Origin: Clostridia bacterium
GTDB taxonomy: Bacteria > Bacillota > Clostridia > Christensenellales > UBA1242
Direction of reading: 5' to 3'
NCBI GenBank assembly: GCA_900767835.1
Contig: CAAGAO010000018.1
Span: 5,408 to 69,407 of the forward strand
Length of the DNA: 64,000 nt
A model generated the notes under the pieces. The model was not told where the DNA came from and did no database searches. It saw nothing but the letters and a program-made list of their open reading frames with translations. The position numbers were made by a program, and so were the translations under genes. Within the stretch, counting starts at the first letter, position 1, and every line of letters starts with the position of its first letter. This document shows, piece by piece, positions 46,996-55,348 of this stretch.

Positions 46996-48522
46996 ATGAA
47001 AAAAAGAAAATTTAACATTTTGCTAAATATTGCAGTGCTATGTATGTGTGTTTGCGCAATTGCCATAGGTGTATATTCAGCAAAAACCGCTAGCCTTAAT
47101 GTAAGTGGTACAATCGGCTTTACTGCAAATAATTGTGAAATTGCAATAAAAGGCGAAATGAATGCCTATGAAAAATTGGCAGATGGCACAAATCAAGCGG
47201 TAACAAAGTACTTTAATAGTACCAATGCAGAAGGTGGAGAAGCCAAAACAATCACAGGTTCTTCAAACCCTTGGAATATAGGCAATGTATGTTTTGATGA
47301 TTTAAACACCGATAAATATCATCAAATAAATGATATAAGTTTTACATTTGAAGTTACAAATATGTCCGCATACTATGTAGATGTAACAGTAGACCAAAAT
47401 TGTATAGGGAGCGATAGAATTTTTATCTATGCACCAAACAATGGAGAAACTCTTGCTCCAAAAGGACAAGACGGGGCATCCGTTACTCTAATAGTTAAAT
47501 TTCAATTGCAAAAAGTAAACGGAGAGTATTCAAGTATAACTGATGTACCTTTATCAAACATATCGCTTTTAAATTTCACAAAATCTCAAGCCCCAGCATA
47601 TCTTGCAACCGACTGGAAAAGTAAAATAACTGACATTTTTTCAGCAAAATCAATAAGTTTTGTAAATGTGATAGATGAATCTATCAAAACCAATACTAAC
47701 TATACACAAACATCAGTTGGTGCAGTGAATGAAACAAGCAACCAAAGTGATTTAACTGGTAATAATGATGTAACAGATATTGTTGCTTATTACAATTCCG
47801 CTAGTAAAGAAGTTATAATATATTCGCCAGCAAGAATTTATGCCCCACAAAATTGTAGAGAAATGTTCGCTGGTTTCTCAGTGTCTAGCCTAGATATAAG
47901 CAATTTTGACACAAGTAAAGTAACAAATATGGGTAGTATGTTCTCTACTTTCTATGCAACCAGCCTAGATGTAAGCAATTTTGACACAAGTAAAGTAACA
48001 AATATGAATAGTATGTTCTTTAATTGCTATGGACCAACCAGCCCAGACGTAAGCAATTTTGACACAAGTAAAGTAACAAATATGGGTAGTATGTTCTCTT
48101 CTTGCAAAGCAACCAGCCTAGATGTAAGCAATTTTAATACAAGCAATGTGACAGACATGAGTAGTATGTTCGTTTCTTGCGATGCAACCAGCCTAGATGT
48201 AAGCAATTTTAATACAAGCAGTGTAACAAATATGAACCAGATGTTCCAAGCTTGCACTAAACTTACCAGACTAGATGTAAGCAATTTCGATACAAGTAAA
48301 GTAAAAGATATGAGTTTTATGTTCTCTCATTGCGGTAAATTCACCAACCTAGATTTAAGCAGTTTTGACACAAGCAATGTAACAAATATGAGTAATATGT
48401 TCATGTCTTGCAGTGAACTTAAAGCCATTTATGTTAATTCAAGTAAATGGGTTATAAGTCCAGGTTGTGATACAGATAGAATGTTTGATAGTTGTGGTTG
48501 TTCTACAGTTACTCCGATATAA
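46996..48522 (+). CDS. Surface protein with SipW-type N-terminus and seven BspA/DUF285 repeats
   Basis: 508 residues behind a strong AAAGGAG. The N-terminal signal segment (residues 7-33) leads into SLNVSGTIGF, resembling the start of exported TasA/camelysin-like proteins; the first 280 residues are predicted beta-rich. Residues 298-475 are seven repeats of 25-26 residues with consensus LDVSNFDTSKVTNMxxMF, the 26-residue Listeria/Mycoplasma surface repeat (DUF285, BspA-like). Two further degenerate MF motifs flank the array. No LPxTG or lipobox is seen, so anchoring is unclear. The promoter has a G9 spacer, fitting a switchable surface antigen or adhesin. A terminator follows. Confidence 0.85.
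   Translation: MKKRKFNILLNIAVLCMCVCAIAIGVYSAKTASLNVSGTIGFTANNCEIAIKGEMNAYEKLADGTNQAVTKYFNSTNAEGGEAKTITGSSNPWNIGNVCFDDLNTDKYHQINDISFTFEVTNMSAYYVDVTVDQNCIGSDRIFIYAPNNGETLAPKGQDGASVTLIVKFQLQKVNGEYSSITDVPLSNISLLNFTKSQAPAYLATDWKSKITDIFSAKSISFVNVIDESIKTNTNYTQTSVGAVNETSNQSDLTGNNDVTDIVAYYNSASKEVIIYSPARIYAPQNCREMFAGFSVSSLDISNFDTSKVTNMGSMFSTFYATSLDVSNFDTSKVTNMNSMFFNCYGPTSPDVSNFDTSKVTNMGSMFSSCKATSLDVSNFNTSNVTDMSSMFVSCDATSLDVSNFNTSSVTNMNQMFQACTKLTRLDVSNFDTSKVKDMSFMFSHCGKFTNLDLSSFDTSNVTNMSNMFMSCSELKAIYVNSSKWVISPGCDTDRMFDSCGCSTVTPI
47887..48420 (+). repeat. Tandem array of seven 75/78-bp coding repeats
   Basis: Units begin at 47887, 47962, 48040, 48115, 48190, 48268 and 48346. They share a nearly identical core CTAGATGTAAGCAATTTTGA, then a variable 3' part encoding the loop. 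All units are multiples of three, so gain or loss of units keeps the frame. Confidence 0.9.
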
Positions 48523-48617
48523 CATTTTTCAAAACAAATATATTTACAAATATATTTAAAAAAAATAATTTTAAGATTAACAATGTAATTAAATATTTAA
48601 CTTTAAATAATCTAATT

Positions 48618-48657
48618 AAAAAATAGTTTTGGCTTATTTCCCCAAAACTATTTTTTT
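48618..48657. terminator. Bidirectional terminator between surface protein and DUF1540 genes
   Basis: AAAATAGTTTTGG at 48620-48632 pairs with CCAAAACTATTTT at 48642-48654, with A and T runs on both sides. It can serve both converging genes. Confidence 0.8.
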
Positions 48658-48695
48658 GTCTTTTTAATTGCAATGTGGCAATAGATTTTTTTTGT

Positions 48696-49007
48696 TTACG
48701 GCTTTAAAAATGTCATACATTTGGGGTATTCGGCTATGGAGTTTATGGTCAGTCCGTTGGCTATGCATGTGCCTTGTTCGTTGAAAATACATTTGGCGGC
48801 ACAGGTTACTCGCATATGTTTTTTTGCTCTGTGTGGAGCATATTTTGGTGCTTCATCAAACATACAACAAGATGTGTCTCGAACACTTTTATTTGGGTCA
48901 TTTTCAAAAGTGTTGCAATCTAGTGTGTTTTCAATAGAAATATTTCTTGCTCGGCAAGAAAAATAGTTATTATATTTACAGGTTGTTTTTCTACATTTTA
49001 AATCCAT
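48696..49007 (-). CDS. Cysteine-rich protein with two DUF1540 domains
   Basis: 103 residues. The start is the ATG at 49007 because AAGGA lies eight bases before it; an ATG two codons earlier is too close to that site. Two copies of the DUF1540 pattern are visible, one with CRKTTCKYNNYFSC and a final CNTF, the second with CAAKCIFNEQGTC and a final CMTF. DUF1540 proteins are small, Cys-rich and common in Clostridia, possibly metal-binding; function unknown. Confidence 0.85.
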   Translation of the reverse strand: MDLKCRKTTCKYNNYFSCRARNISIENTLDCNTFENDPNKSVRDTSCCMFDEAPKYAPHRAKKHMRVTCAAKCIFNEQGTCIANGLTINSIAEYPKCMTFLKP

Positions 49008-49164
49008 ATTCATTTCCTTTTAATTTTAAAAAATATAGTCACAAATTTTGAATTTGTTTAAATTTTTCTTTAGGTGTTATAGTAACAACAAAAACAAAGT
49101 GATGTATTATCTTTATGGCTATAGGTACAACACATTGAAGCAAGGTGTTATTCATACAATATTC

Positions 49165-49194
49165 TTGACAAAAATATTAAATTTAAACTAAAAT
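49165..49194 (+). promoter_or_regulatory. Promoter of the rplI operon
   Basis: TTGACA at 49165-49170, 18-base spacer, TAAAAT at 49189-49194. Confidence 0.65.
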
Positions 49195-49214
49195 AATAAC
49201 AAAAGGAGTGAAAA

Positions 49215-49658
49215 ATGAAAGTTATTTTGCAAAAAGATGTAAAAGGCTCTGGCAAAAAGGGCGATATTGTAAACGTGGCAGATGGCTATGGTACATATTT
49301 ATTAAAAAACAATTTAGCAAAAAAAGCGGATAGTGTTGGTTGTCAAATTAATGCGAGTCAAAAAGAGGCAGATGCTTATCATAAAGAACAAGAACGCCTA
49401 AGAGCCGTAGAACTTGGTAAACAAATTGAAAACAAAACCATTGTAGTAAAAGTAAAATGTGGTGAAAATGGTAAATTGTTTGGAGCAATTACAGCAAAAG
49501 AAATCGCTGATGCTTTTAAAACAAATATGAATATAGATATGGATAAAAGAAAAATTGTTATGGACGGTGCAATTAAAACTGTTGGCGAACAAACACTAAC
49601 TGTTAAACTTCATCCAACCGTTGCTGTAAAATTTAATGTAAGGGTAGAAGTTGAATAA
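49215..49658 (+). CDS. rplI: 50S ribosomal protein L9
   Basis: Binds 23S rRNA and limits frameshifting by spacing ribosomes. 147 residues with the L9 signature GDIVNVADGYGTYLLKN; both the N-terminal globule and the C-terminal domain are present. Strong AAAGGAG. Two bases separate it from walJ, so the two are co-transcribed. Confidence 0.97.
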   Translation: MKVILQKDVKGSGKKGDIVNVADGYGTYLLKNNLAKKADSVGCQINASQKEADAYHKEQERLRAVELGKQIENKTIVVKVKCGENGKLFGAITAKEIADAFKTNMNIDMDKRKIVMDGAIKTVGEQTLTVKLHPTVAVKFNVRVEVE

Positions 49659-49660
49659 TT

Positions 49661-50449
49661 GTGCGAGTTTGTAATTTAAGTTCTGGCAGTGACGGAAACT
49701 TAACATACATAGAAACCTTAAACGCAAAAATTCTTTTAGATGCTGGCTTATCTGCCAGCGAAATTACCAAGAGATTAGCACTTTTAAGAGTTACACCAGA
49801 AGAAATTGATGCAATTTTAATAACACACGAACACTGTGACCATATTAAAGGCCTAGATGTTTTTGCAAGCAAGTATCATACGAAAGTATATGTTCACAAC
49901 AAGGGGCTTTGGGCTTTAAAGTCAAAACTTAAAAAGTGTGACCAAATTCAGTTTATGCCTTTTGATGATATGGACTTTTATATTAAAGACCTTTTAATTT
50001 CAAATTTCCCACTATCGCACGACTCAGAATATTGTAGCGGATATAGTTTTAAAGAAAAAACAAAAAAGGTAAGCATTTTAACAGACCTTGGGTATACAAC
50101 TAGCGACATTTTATCAAAAATTTCTGGTAGTGTACTTGTTTATATCGAAGCAAATCATGATATTGATATGCTAAAAAACAATCCTAGTTATCCACTTGTG
50201 TTAAAACAAAGAATACTGGGTAAACGCGGACATTTATCAAATGTTGCTTGTGCCGAAGCGGTTGAGTATTTAGCAAGAACTGGCACAAAGCAGGTTATGC
50301 TTTCTCATCTTTCAAGAGATAACAACACTCCTGAACTTGCATATGGCACAGTTTGTGCATACCTAAAAGAACATGGAATAGAAGAAGGTAAAAATATAAA
50401 AATTGCAACTGCTAGCATTTATCCAAGTTATGTTTTTAACATTAATTAA
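49661..50449 (+). CDS. walJ: MBL-fold hydrolase of the WalJ/YycJ family
   Basis: Metallo-beta-lactamase fold nuclease or hydrolase linked in Firmicutes to cell-wall control and DNA repair. It begins VCNLSSGSDGN as the family does (LASGSSGN), with the metal motif THEHCDHIKGLD and later histidines in SHDSEYCSGY and SHLSRDN. GTG start two bases after rplI. The downstream HtrA-like gene reproduces the Bacillus walJ-htrC order, although the WalRK two-component genes are not in the window. Confidence 0.9.
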   Translation: MRVCNLSSGSDGNLTYIETLNAKILLDAGLSASEITKRLALLRVTPEEIDAILITHEHCDHIKGLDVFASKYHTKVYVHNKGLWALKSKLKKCDQIQFMPFDDMDFYIKDLLISNFPLSHDSEYCSGYSFKEKTKKVSILTDLGYTTSDILSKISGSVLVYIEANHDIDMLKNNPSYPLVLKQRILGKRGHLSNVACAEAVEYLARTGTKQVMLSHLSRDNNTPELAYGTVCAYLKEHGIEEGKNIKIATASIYPSYVFNIN

Positions 50450-50461
50450 TTTATGTTTAAT

Positions 50462-50494
50462 AAATCTCATAATCATATGATTGTGAGATTTTTT
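50462..50494 (+). terminator. Terminator of the rplI-walJ operon
   Basis: AAATCTCA and TGAGATTT flank a palindromic AATCATATGATT, with a T run after. Confidence 0.8.
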
Positions 50495-50615
50495 AAAAGT
50501 GCAAGAACACACAACCAAAGAATAATTTTTTTTGTATTGCAAACAATAATTTTAACTAAAAATAATTGTACATATGCGTACATTAACAAAAACACAATTA
50601 TTAAAAGGAATAATT

Positions 50616-51668
50616 ATGATAAATTCAGGAAATAGAAACAAAATTATATTAATAATATTTTTGGTGAGTTTTGTCACTTTGGTAAGCGGTTGTGGGTTAA
50701 ATATAACTCCAAATGTAGGCGGTTATGGTTATGCAGATATGTCTCCAAGGTTAATAACTCTTTTGGGTGAGCAATCAACAAGCGAAGTTGTAAAAAGTGT
50801 AAAATCGGCAATAGTAGGCATAAAAAGTAGTTTAGGGACAGAGTATGCCGTTGGCAGTGGTGTAGCAATCAAAGAAGGCGGGTATATTTTAACCAATCAA
50901 CACGTAATTGCCAACACAAAAGGAATAACAATATATTTTGCGGATAAAACATCGGCACAAGCCACATTAATTTGGCAAGATAGTTCAATAGACTTAGCCG
51001 TAATAAAATCTCAAAGAGATATGCCATATTTAGAGTGTGAAACAAATGAACTAGAAGTCGGTCAAGATGTCATAGCTATAGGAACGCCACTTTCACTTGC
51101 TTTTGGACATTCAGTTACAAAAGGTATTGTTTCGGCACTTGATAGGACTCTTGAAGTACAAAATAAAGATGGAACAATTAGTTATATGCAAAATCTAATA
51201 CAGCACGATGCCAGCATTAATCCGGGCAATAGTGGTGGACCATTAATAAATGCTAGAGGTAAGGTTATAGGAATAAATACCTTAAAGGCTACCGATGCGG
51301 AAGGTATAGGCTTTGCTATTCCAATAATATCTGGACAAAAAATTGTAAGTAGGCTAAGTGTAAATGCAGGCTATACAGCACCTTATATGGGCATAATAGG
51401 TGTATCATCAGACTATGCAAAAAACACCAAAAACTATTCGGTATCAAATGATGGTCTATATATTTTAGATGTAGATAAAAACAGTGTGGCAGGCATTTTA
51501 GGACTAACTCGCGGTGATATTTTATATCAAATAGACGACACTCCAATTTTTACATTTTTAGACTTACGCAATGTTTTATACTCTCATTCAATAGGCGACA
51601 AAATAATGGTACACATTTTTAGAGATAACAAACAAATGGAATTTTCTATGACCTTAGGTGAAAGGTAA
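50616..51668 (+). CDS. HtrA/DegP-like serine protease, lipoprotein form
   Basis: Surface protease and chaperone for misfolded exported proteins. The start is the ATG at 50616 with AAAAGGA upstream; an upstream extension adds no conserved sequence. Unlike the usual transmembrane-anchored forms, the N-terminus has a lipobox VSGC with Cys26. The trypsin-like domain has the full triad: H96 in TNQHVI, D126 in SIDLAVI and S206 in GNSGGP. One PDZ domain follows from about residue 260 (LYILDVDKNSVAGILGLTRGD). 350 residues is typical. Its position after walJ matches htrC of Bacillus. Confidence 0.92.
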   Translation: MINSGNRNKIILIIFLVSFVTLVSGCGLNITPNVGGYGYADMSPRLITLLGEQSTSEVVKSVKSAIVGIKSSLGTEYAVGSGVAIKEGGYILTNQHVIANTKGITIYFADKTSAQATLIWQDSSIDLAVIKSQRDMPYLECETNELEVGQDVIAIGTPLSLAFGHSVTKGIVSALDRTLEVQNKDGTISYMQNLIQHDASINPGNSGGPLINARGKVIGINTLKATDAEGIGFAIPIISGQKIVSRLSVNAGYTAPYMGIIGVSSDYAKNTKNYSVSNDGLYILDVDKNSVAGILGLTRGDILYQIDDTPIFTFLDLRNVLYSHSIGDKIMVHIFRDNKQMEFSMTLGER

Positions 51669-51818
51669 ATTAGAATTTGCTCTAATTTTAATACTAACAA
51701 AAATAACTGACATTTAAACGCGTGACAGATTGGTTTCCCAAATGTTAATAAAATTTTATAATGATTATAACTATGCTTAATAATTTATCAATTTTAGCAC
51801 ACTTGACAATATCCACTA

Positions 51819-51847
51819 TTGACAAGAGTAGATTAGTGTTGTAAAAT
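51819..51847 (+). promoter_or_regulatory. Promoter of the 133-aa gene
   Basis: TTGACA at 51819-51824, 17-base spacer, TAAAAT at 51842-51847. Confidence 0.7.
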
Positions 51848-51869
51848 TAAAACATAAATTGGGGGAGTT

Positions 51870-52271
51870 ATGAATCACAACGATGAAGCAAAAAAAATAT
51901 TATTTAACAACGATAATTTTATTTATAGTATAAAATTATGTCATAAAGTTTTCGGTGCATATTATTACGAAATTAAATACAAGGATAGAGCAGATTTTCC
52001 TAAAAAAATTTCTTTTAAAAGTGAATATAATAATAAGAGTAAATGTTTAGAAGTTTTAGATCGTTTTTGTTCTTTATATAAAGAACATATGTTTTTGAGA
52101 ATAGATAACACAATTGTAAATTTGAACAATATTCACGATATTAGATATGATAATGTTGTATCCACAATTATATATACCGATGGCAAAGAAATATTGCTAA
52201 GAACAACAAATAAACAATTTGTCCATTTGTATGTACAAGCAATGAACAATGTTAAAGCATATGATAAATAG
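51870..52271 (+). CDS. Hypothetical protein, possibly LytTR-like
   Basis: 133 residues with a strong GGGGGAG ribosome binding site and its own promoter and terminator, so it is real. I do not recognise a family. The second half (FLRIDNTIVNLNNIHDIRY, then ILLRTTNKQF) has the alternating beta pattern of LytTR-like DNA-binding domains, where an RIDxxxIVNLxxI order is common, but this is only a resemblance. No signal peptide or membrane segment. Confidence 0.6.
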   Translation: MNHNDEAKKILFNNDNFIYSIKLCHKVFGAYYYEIKYKDRADFPKKISFKSEYNNKSKCLEVLDRFCSLYKEHMFLRIDNTIVNLNNIHDIRYDNVVSTIIYTDGKEILLRTTNKQFVHLYVQAMNNVKAYDK

Positions 52272-52306
52272 TTTGTTTTATGACAAAATAAGATAATATA
52301 TACAAT

Positions 52307-52338
52307 AAAAAGCATTGCAAAATAGCAGTGCTTTTTTT
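52307..52338 (+). terminator. Terminator of the 133-aa gene
   Basis: AAAAAGCA, TGC and the matching GCA, TGCTTTTT around a six-base loop, then T residues. Confidence 0.8.
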
Positions 52339-52394
52339 AAACTCTAAATTAGGATAAACGAGTGGCAAGAATAAAAGTCTAAAAGGTTTAAAAT

Positions 52395-53216
52395 GTGATA
52401 GTTTATATTGAAGATTGTTTAATAGAGAACTTTTTTGTTACTTTTTTGGTTTTAAAATGTATTATTGCGTGTTTTAAAATTAGAACAAGCAATATAAGAA
52501 TTATTTTTGCAAGTATTTTTGGTGCAATTATTGCTTTAATTTATCCAATATTGCATATTAATAATTATTTATTAATTATTATGAAATTATTTGTTGCATA
52601 TTTAATAATTAATATTGCATTTAATTATAAAAATATTTTTGCAAAATATGTTGCTTTTATTTTTTTTACCGCACTTTTTGCTGGGTTAAATATCCTATTT
52701 TATTATTTAATTTATGGCTCGCTAAATGTTACAGATAATTTCCCTACATATGTTTTATTATTTTTGATTTTTTTAATTTATTATATGGTAATTGCAGTAG
52801 TAAAATTTGCTTCGCAAAAACTTGCGATTGCTAATTTTGTATATAAAGTAAAAATATGTGAAAGAGGGAAAGAAATTACTATAAATGCTTTTTTAGATAG
52901 CGGAAACTCCTTGCAAGATGATGACCTTTCTCCAATTTTAATCATAAATCAAAAAGTTTTTAATAAATTGTATAAGGACATATCTTTTAGTGATTTACTT
53001 GTTAAAAACTTTAAACATTTAAAACAACCACATTATGTTAAATCTTGTTTTGCTAGTGGAAGTGCAAAAATCTTGGTTTTTTGTGTGGATATGGTTTTAA
53101 TTGCGACAAATGATAAACAAATAGAAATTAGAAATGCAAAACTAGGAGTGTCATATGCCAAATTTTCAAAGGAGACAGATTGTGATATGCTTTTAAATAT
53201 TTGCGTGTTTAGTTAG
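52395..53216 (+). CDS. spoIIGA: Sigma-E processing peptidase SpoIIGA
   Basis: Septal membrane aspartic protease that cleaves the pro-sequence of sigma-E in the mother cell. GTG start with AAAGG upstream. The N-terminal half is five hydrophobic segments, beginning VYIEDCLIENFF in place of the usual VYxDxxFLxNFxM. The C-terminal protease domain has the catalytic FLDSGN (D168). 273 residues, slightly short of the 300 typical. It directly precedes sigE, as in all spore-formers, but 240 bases apart with a structured element between. Confidence 0.92.
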   Translation: MIVYIEDCLIENFFVTFLVLKCIIACFKIRTSNIRIIFASIFGAIIALIYPILHINNYLLIIMKLFVAYLIINIAFNYKNIFAKYVAFIFFTALFAGLNILFYYLIYGSLNVTDNFPTYVLLFLIFLIYYMVIAVVKFASQKLAIANFVYKVKICERGKEITINAFLDSGNSLQDDDLSPILIINQKVFNKLYKDISFSDLLVKNFKHLKQPHYVKSCFASGSAKILVFCVDMVLIATNDKQIEIRNAKLGVSYAKFSKETDCDMLLNICVFS

Positions 53217-53234
53217 GATAGTGCGGAGAACCTA

Positions 53235-53336
53235 GCACTCCGCCCGCCTTGAAAATTTAAATAAGTTTAAATTTTTGCAAGTTTTTTTAAAAAAAACTTG
53301 CGGTTTGCATAAAGGCAAACCAAGGCGGGCGGGTGC
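53235..53336 (+). other. Four-way-junction (cloverleaf) element between spoIIGA and sigE
   Basis: An outer 16-base-pair stem (53235-53251 with 53321-53336, one bulged T) encloses three back-to-back hairpins: AAAATTTAAA/TTTAAATTTT (53252-53275), GCAAGTTTTTT/AAAAAACTTGC (53277-53301) and GGTTTGC/GCAAACC (53302-53321). The outer stem is far more GC-rich than anything nearby. An alternative pair GCGGAG/CTCCGC (53223-53243) would compete with it. No T run follows. Confidence 0.7.
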
Positions 53337-53456
53337 TTGCTCCCCAGCCAAACTACACAAGCCAAACAATGTATAGTCAAAAACATATTAACAAATCAAA
53401 AATAAAACAACAGAATTTACCAAAATTTATATTCTTTTTAGTAAAAGGAGCAATTT

Positions 53457-54179
53457 ATGAAATTTATAAACAGATTAAAAAACTTACTTAAAAAAGTATT
53501 TACAAAAGATATATTAAATAGCACGCAAAATCTTTTGTTATACATTTGTGGCAACGAGGCATTGCCACTTCCACTAGAACCTGAAGAAGAACTTGCCCTT
53601 TTAGATGAAGTTGCAAATAATAATGAATCGGCAAAACAAAAATTAATTGAGCACAATTTAAGACTTGTTGTATATATTGCCAAAAAGTTTGATAGTTGCG
53701 GAATTGAACTTGAAGACCTAATTTCTATAGGTGCAATAGGTTTAATTAAAGCAGTGCAAACATACAAATATGACAAAAAAATAAAACTGGCAACCTATGC
53801 TTCCCGTTGTATAGAAAATGAAATATTGATGCAACTAAGGAAAATGAATAAAATAAAAGCGGAAGTTAGTTTAGACGAACCGTTAAATAGTGATGGTGAT
53901 GGCAATGAACTTTTACTAGAAGATGTTTTGTATGATGAAAAACAAATTTTAGGTAAAGACATGGAACGCTCGTCCGAACAGCAAATTTTGTGGGAGATTA
54001 TAAACAAACTTGGCTCGCGAGAAAAGGAAATAATGATAATGCGTTTTGGACTTTTAGGCGGGGAAGAAAAGACACAAAAAGAAGTGGCGGACGAACTCGG
54101 TATTTCTCAAAGTTACATTTCGCGTATAGAAAAGAAGATTTTAGGGAAAATGAAAAAAGATTTAAGAAAGGTTATTTGA
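53457..54179 (+). CDS. sigE: Mother-cell sporulation sigma factor SigE
   Basis: Directs early mother-cell transcription after SpoIIGA cleavage. 240 residues behind AAAAGGAG. About 28 basic, amphipathic residues form the pro-sequence, followed by YICGNEALPLPL, the family-specific junction. Region 2 (LIEHNLRLVVYIAKKF, DLISIGAIGLIKA) and region 4 (QKEVADELGISQSYISRIEKK) are intact. Confidence 0.96.
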   Translation: MKFINRLKNLLKKVFTKDILNSTQNLLLYICGNEALPLPLEPEEELALLDEVANNNESAKQKLIEHNLRLVVYIAKKFDSCGIELEDLISIGAIGLIKAVQTYKYDKKIKLATYASRCIENEILMQLRKMNKIKAEVSLDEPLNSDGDGNELLLEDVLYDEKQILGKDMERSSEQQILWEIINKLGSREKEIMIMRFGLLGGEEKTQKEVADELGISQSYISRIEKKILGKMKKDLRKVI

Positions 54180-54306
54180 TTAAGTATCTTACTCAATTAT
54201 AGTTGCTTGAATTTTGTAAGTATTATTTTATAATTTTATAAACAAAAAAATAAAAAAATGAATAAAAAAATTTTACTTGTAAAACATATACTTCAAAGGG
54301 GAATTT

Positions 54307-55077
54307 ATGGCAGGAAAAGTTGTTGTATGTGGTGTTGATACAAGTAAGTTACCAAAATTAAAGCAAGAAGAAATGGAAATTTTAATGAAAAGAGTAAAAA
54401 ACGGAGACGCACTTGCAAGAGATGAATTCGTTGTCGCAAACTTGCGTCTTGTTTTAAGTGTTGTGCAACGCTTTTATGGTAAAAGAGATAAATCTGATGA
54501 TATGTTTCAGGTCGGTTGCGTAGGACTTATGAAAGCAATAGATAATTTCGATACTAATTTAAATGTAAAGTTTTCTACCTATGCAGTGCCAATGATAATC
54601 GGCGAAATTAAAAGATATTTGAGAGATAATAATGCGATAAGAGTATCAAGAAGTTTAAGAGATATAGCATATAAGGCACTTCAAACGCGAGATAAATATA
54701 TTAAGCAATATAGCAAAGAACCAAGCGTGGAAGAGATAGCAAAAATAATTGAACTCCCTAGCAAAGAAGTGGCATTTGCTTTAGATGCTATATGTGATAC
54801 CGTAAGCCTTAATGAAGCAGTGTATGAAGATGGTGATGCGGTTAGGATAATGGACCAAATAGCGGACACAAAACATGATGACGATAGTTTAAATGAAATA
54901 TTATCTTTAAAAAGTGCCCTTACGAAACTAGACAAACGCGAACGGGAAATATTATTATTGCGTTATTTTATTGGTAAAACACAAATTGAAGTTTCTGACG
55001 CTATTGGAATTTCACAAGCACAGGTATCAAGGTTAGAAAAAAATGCTATAGATTTAATAAGGGAAAATATAAGATAG
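54307..55077 (+). CDS. sigG: Forespore sporulation sigma factor SigG
   Basis: Late forespore sigma factor. It begins with the family-specific CGVDTSKLPKLKQEEM, which in SigG binds anti-sigma factors. Region 2 DMFQVGCVGLMKAIDNF and region 4 EVSDAIGISQAQVSRLEK follow. 256 residues, ribosome binding site AAAGGGG. It follows sigE with a 127-base gap, the standard order. It is followed by a cloverleaf element ending in a T run. Confidence 0.96.
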   Translation: MAGKVVVCGVDTSKLPKLKQEEMEILMKRVKNGDALARDEFVVANLRLVLSVVQRFYGKRDKSDDMFQVGCVGLMKAIDNFDTNLNVKFSTYAVPMIIGEIKRYLRDNNAIRVSRSLRDIAYKALQTRDKYIKQYSKEPSVEEIAKIIELPSKEVAFALDAICDTVSLNEAVYEDGDAVRIMDQIADTKHDDDSLNEILSLKSALTKLDKREREILLLRYFIGKTQIEVSDAIGISQAQVSRLEKNAIDLIRENIR

Positions 55078-55102
55078 GACCAAAACTTAGTACAAAAATC
55101 AA

Positions 55103-55199
55103 ACTATAGGAAGTAAAATTTTGTTATAAAAACAAAATTTTTAAAATTGTGCAAGCACAATTTAGTTTGCAAGTGCAAACACTTCCTATGGTTTTTTTT
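55103..55199 (+). terminator. Four-way-junction (cloverleaf) terminator after sigG
   Basis: The outer stem ACTATAGGAAGT (55103-55114) pairs with ACTTCCTATGGT (55181-55192), including one G-T pair. It encloses three hairpins: AAAATTTTGT/ACAAAATTTT (55115-55141), AAATTGTG/CACAATTT (55144-55163) and GTTTGC/GCAAAC (55165-55180). Eight T follow the outer stem, so the whole cloverleaf can act as a terminator. The design matches the element before sigE although the sequence differs. Confidence 0.7.
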
Positions 55200-55348
55200 G
55201 CTCTGCGAGGAAGTTAAAGTTTTAAATAAAAACAATATATGTATAAGAATGATAAGAACAATCAAAATCTCTATAAAATATATTTTCCCAAACTATTGAA
55301 TTTTAACAAAAAATGTGGTTTAATATATCTGTAGTTTAGGAGTAAAAT

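Noticed and set aside
47887..48420. Regular 75/78-bp repeats as a CRISPR array
   Set aside because: Repeats are coding, in frame, without unique spacers, and match the DUF285 protein repeat.
48721..48966. 81-codon plus-strand open frame opposite the DUF1540 gene
   Set aside because: The minus-strand gene has a family match, cysteine pattern and ribosome binding site; the opposite frame has none.
50453..50635. 60-codon open frame after walJ
   Set aside because: Contains the terminator hairpin and overlaps the HtrA start; no family resemblance.
51802..51807. TTGACA upstream of the 133-aa gene as an alternative promoter
   Set aside because: No -10 box at the right distance; the second TTGACA at 51819 has TAAAAT exactly 17 bases on.
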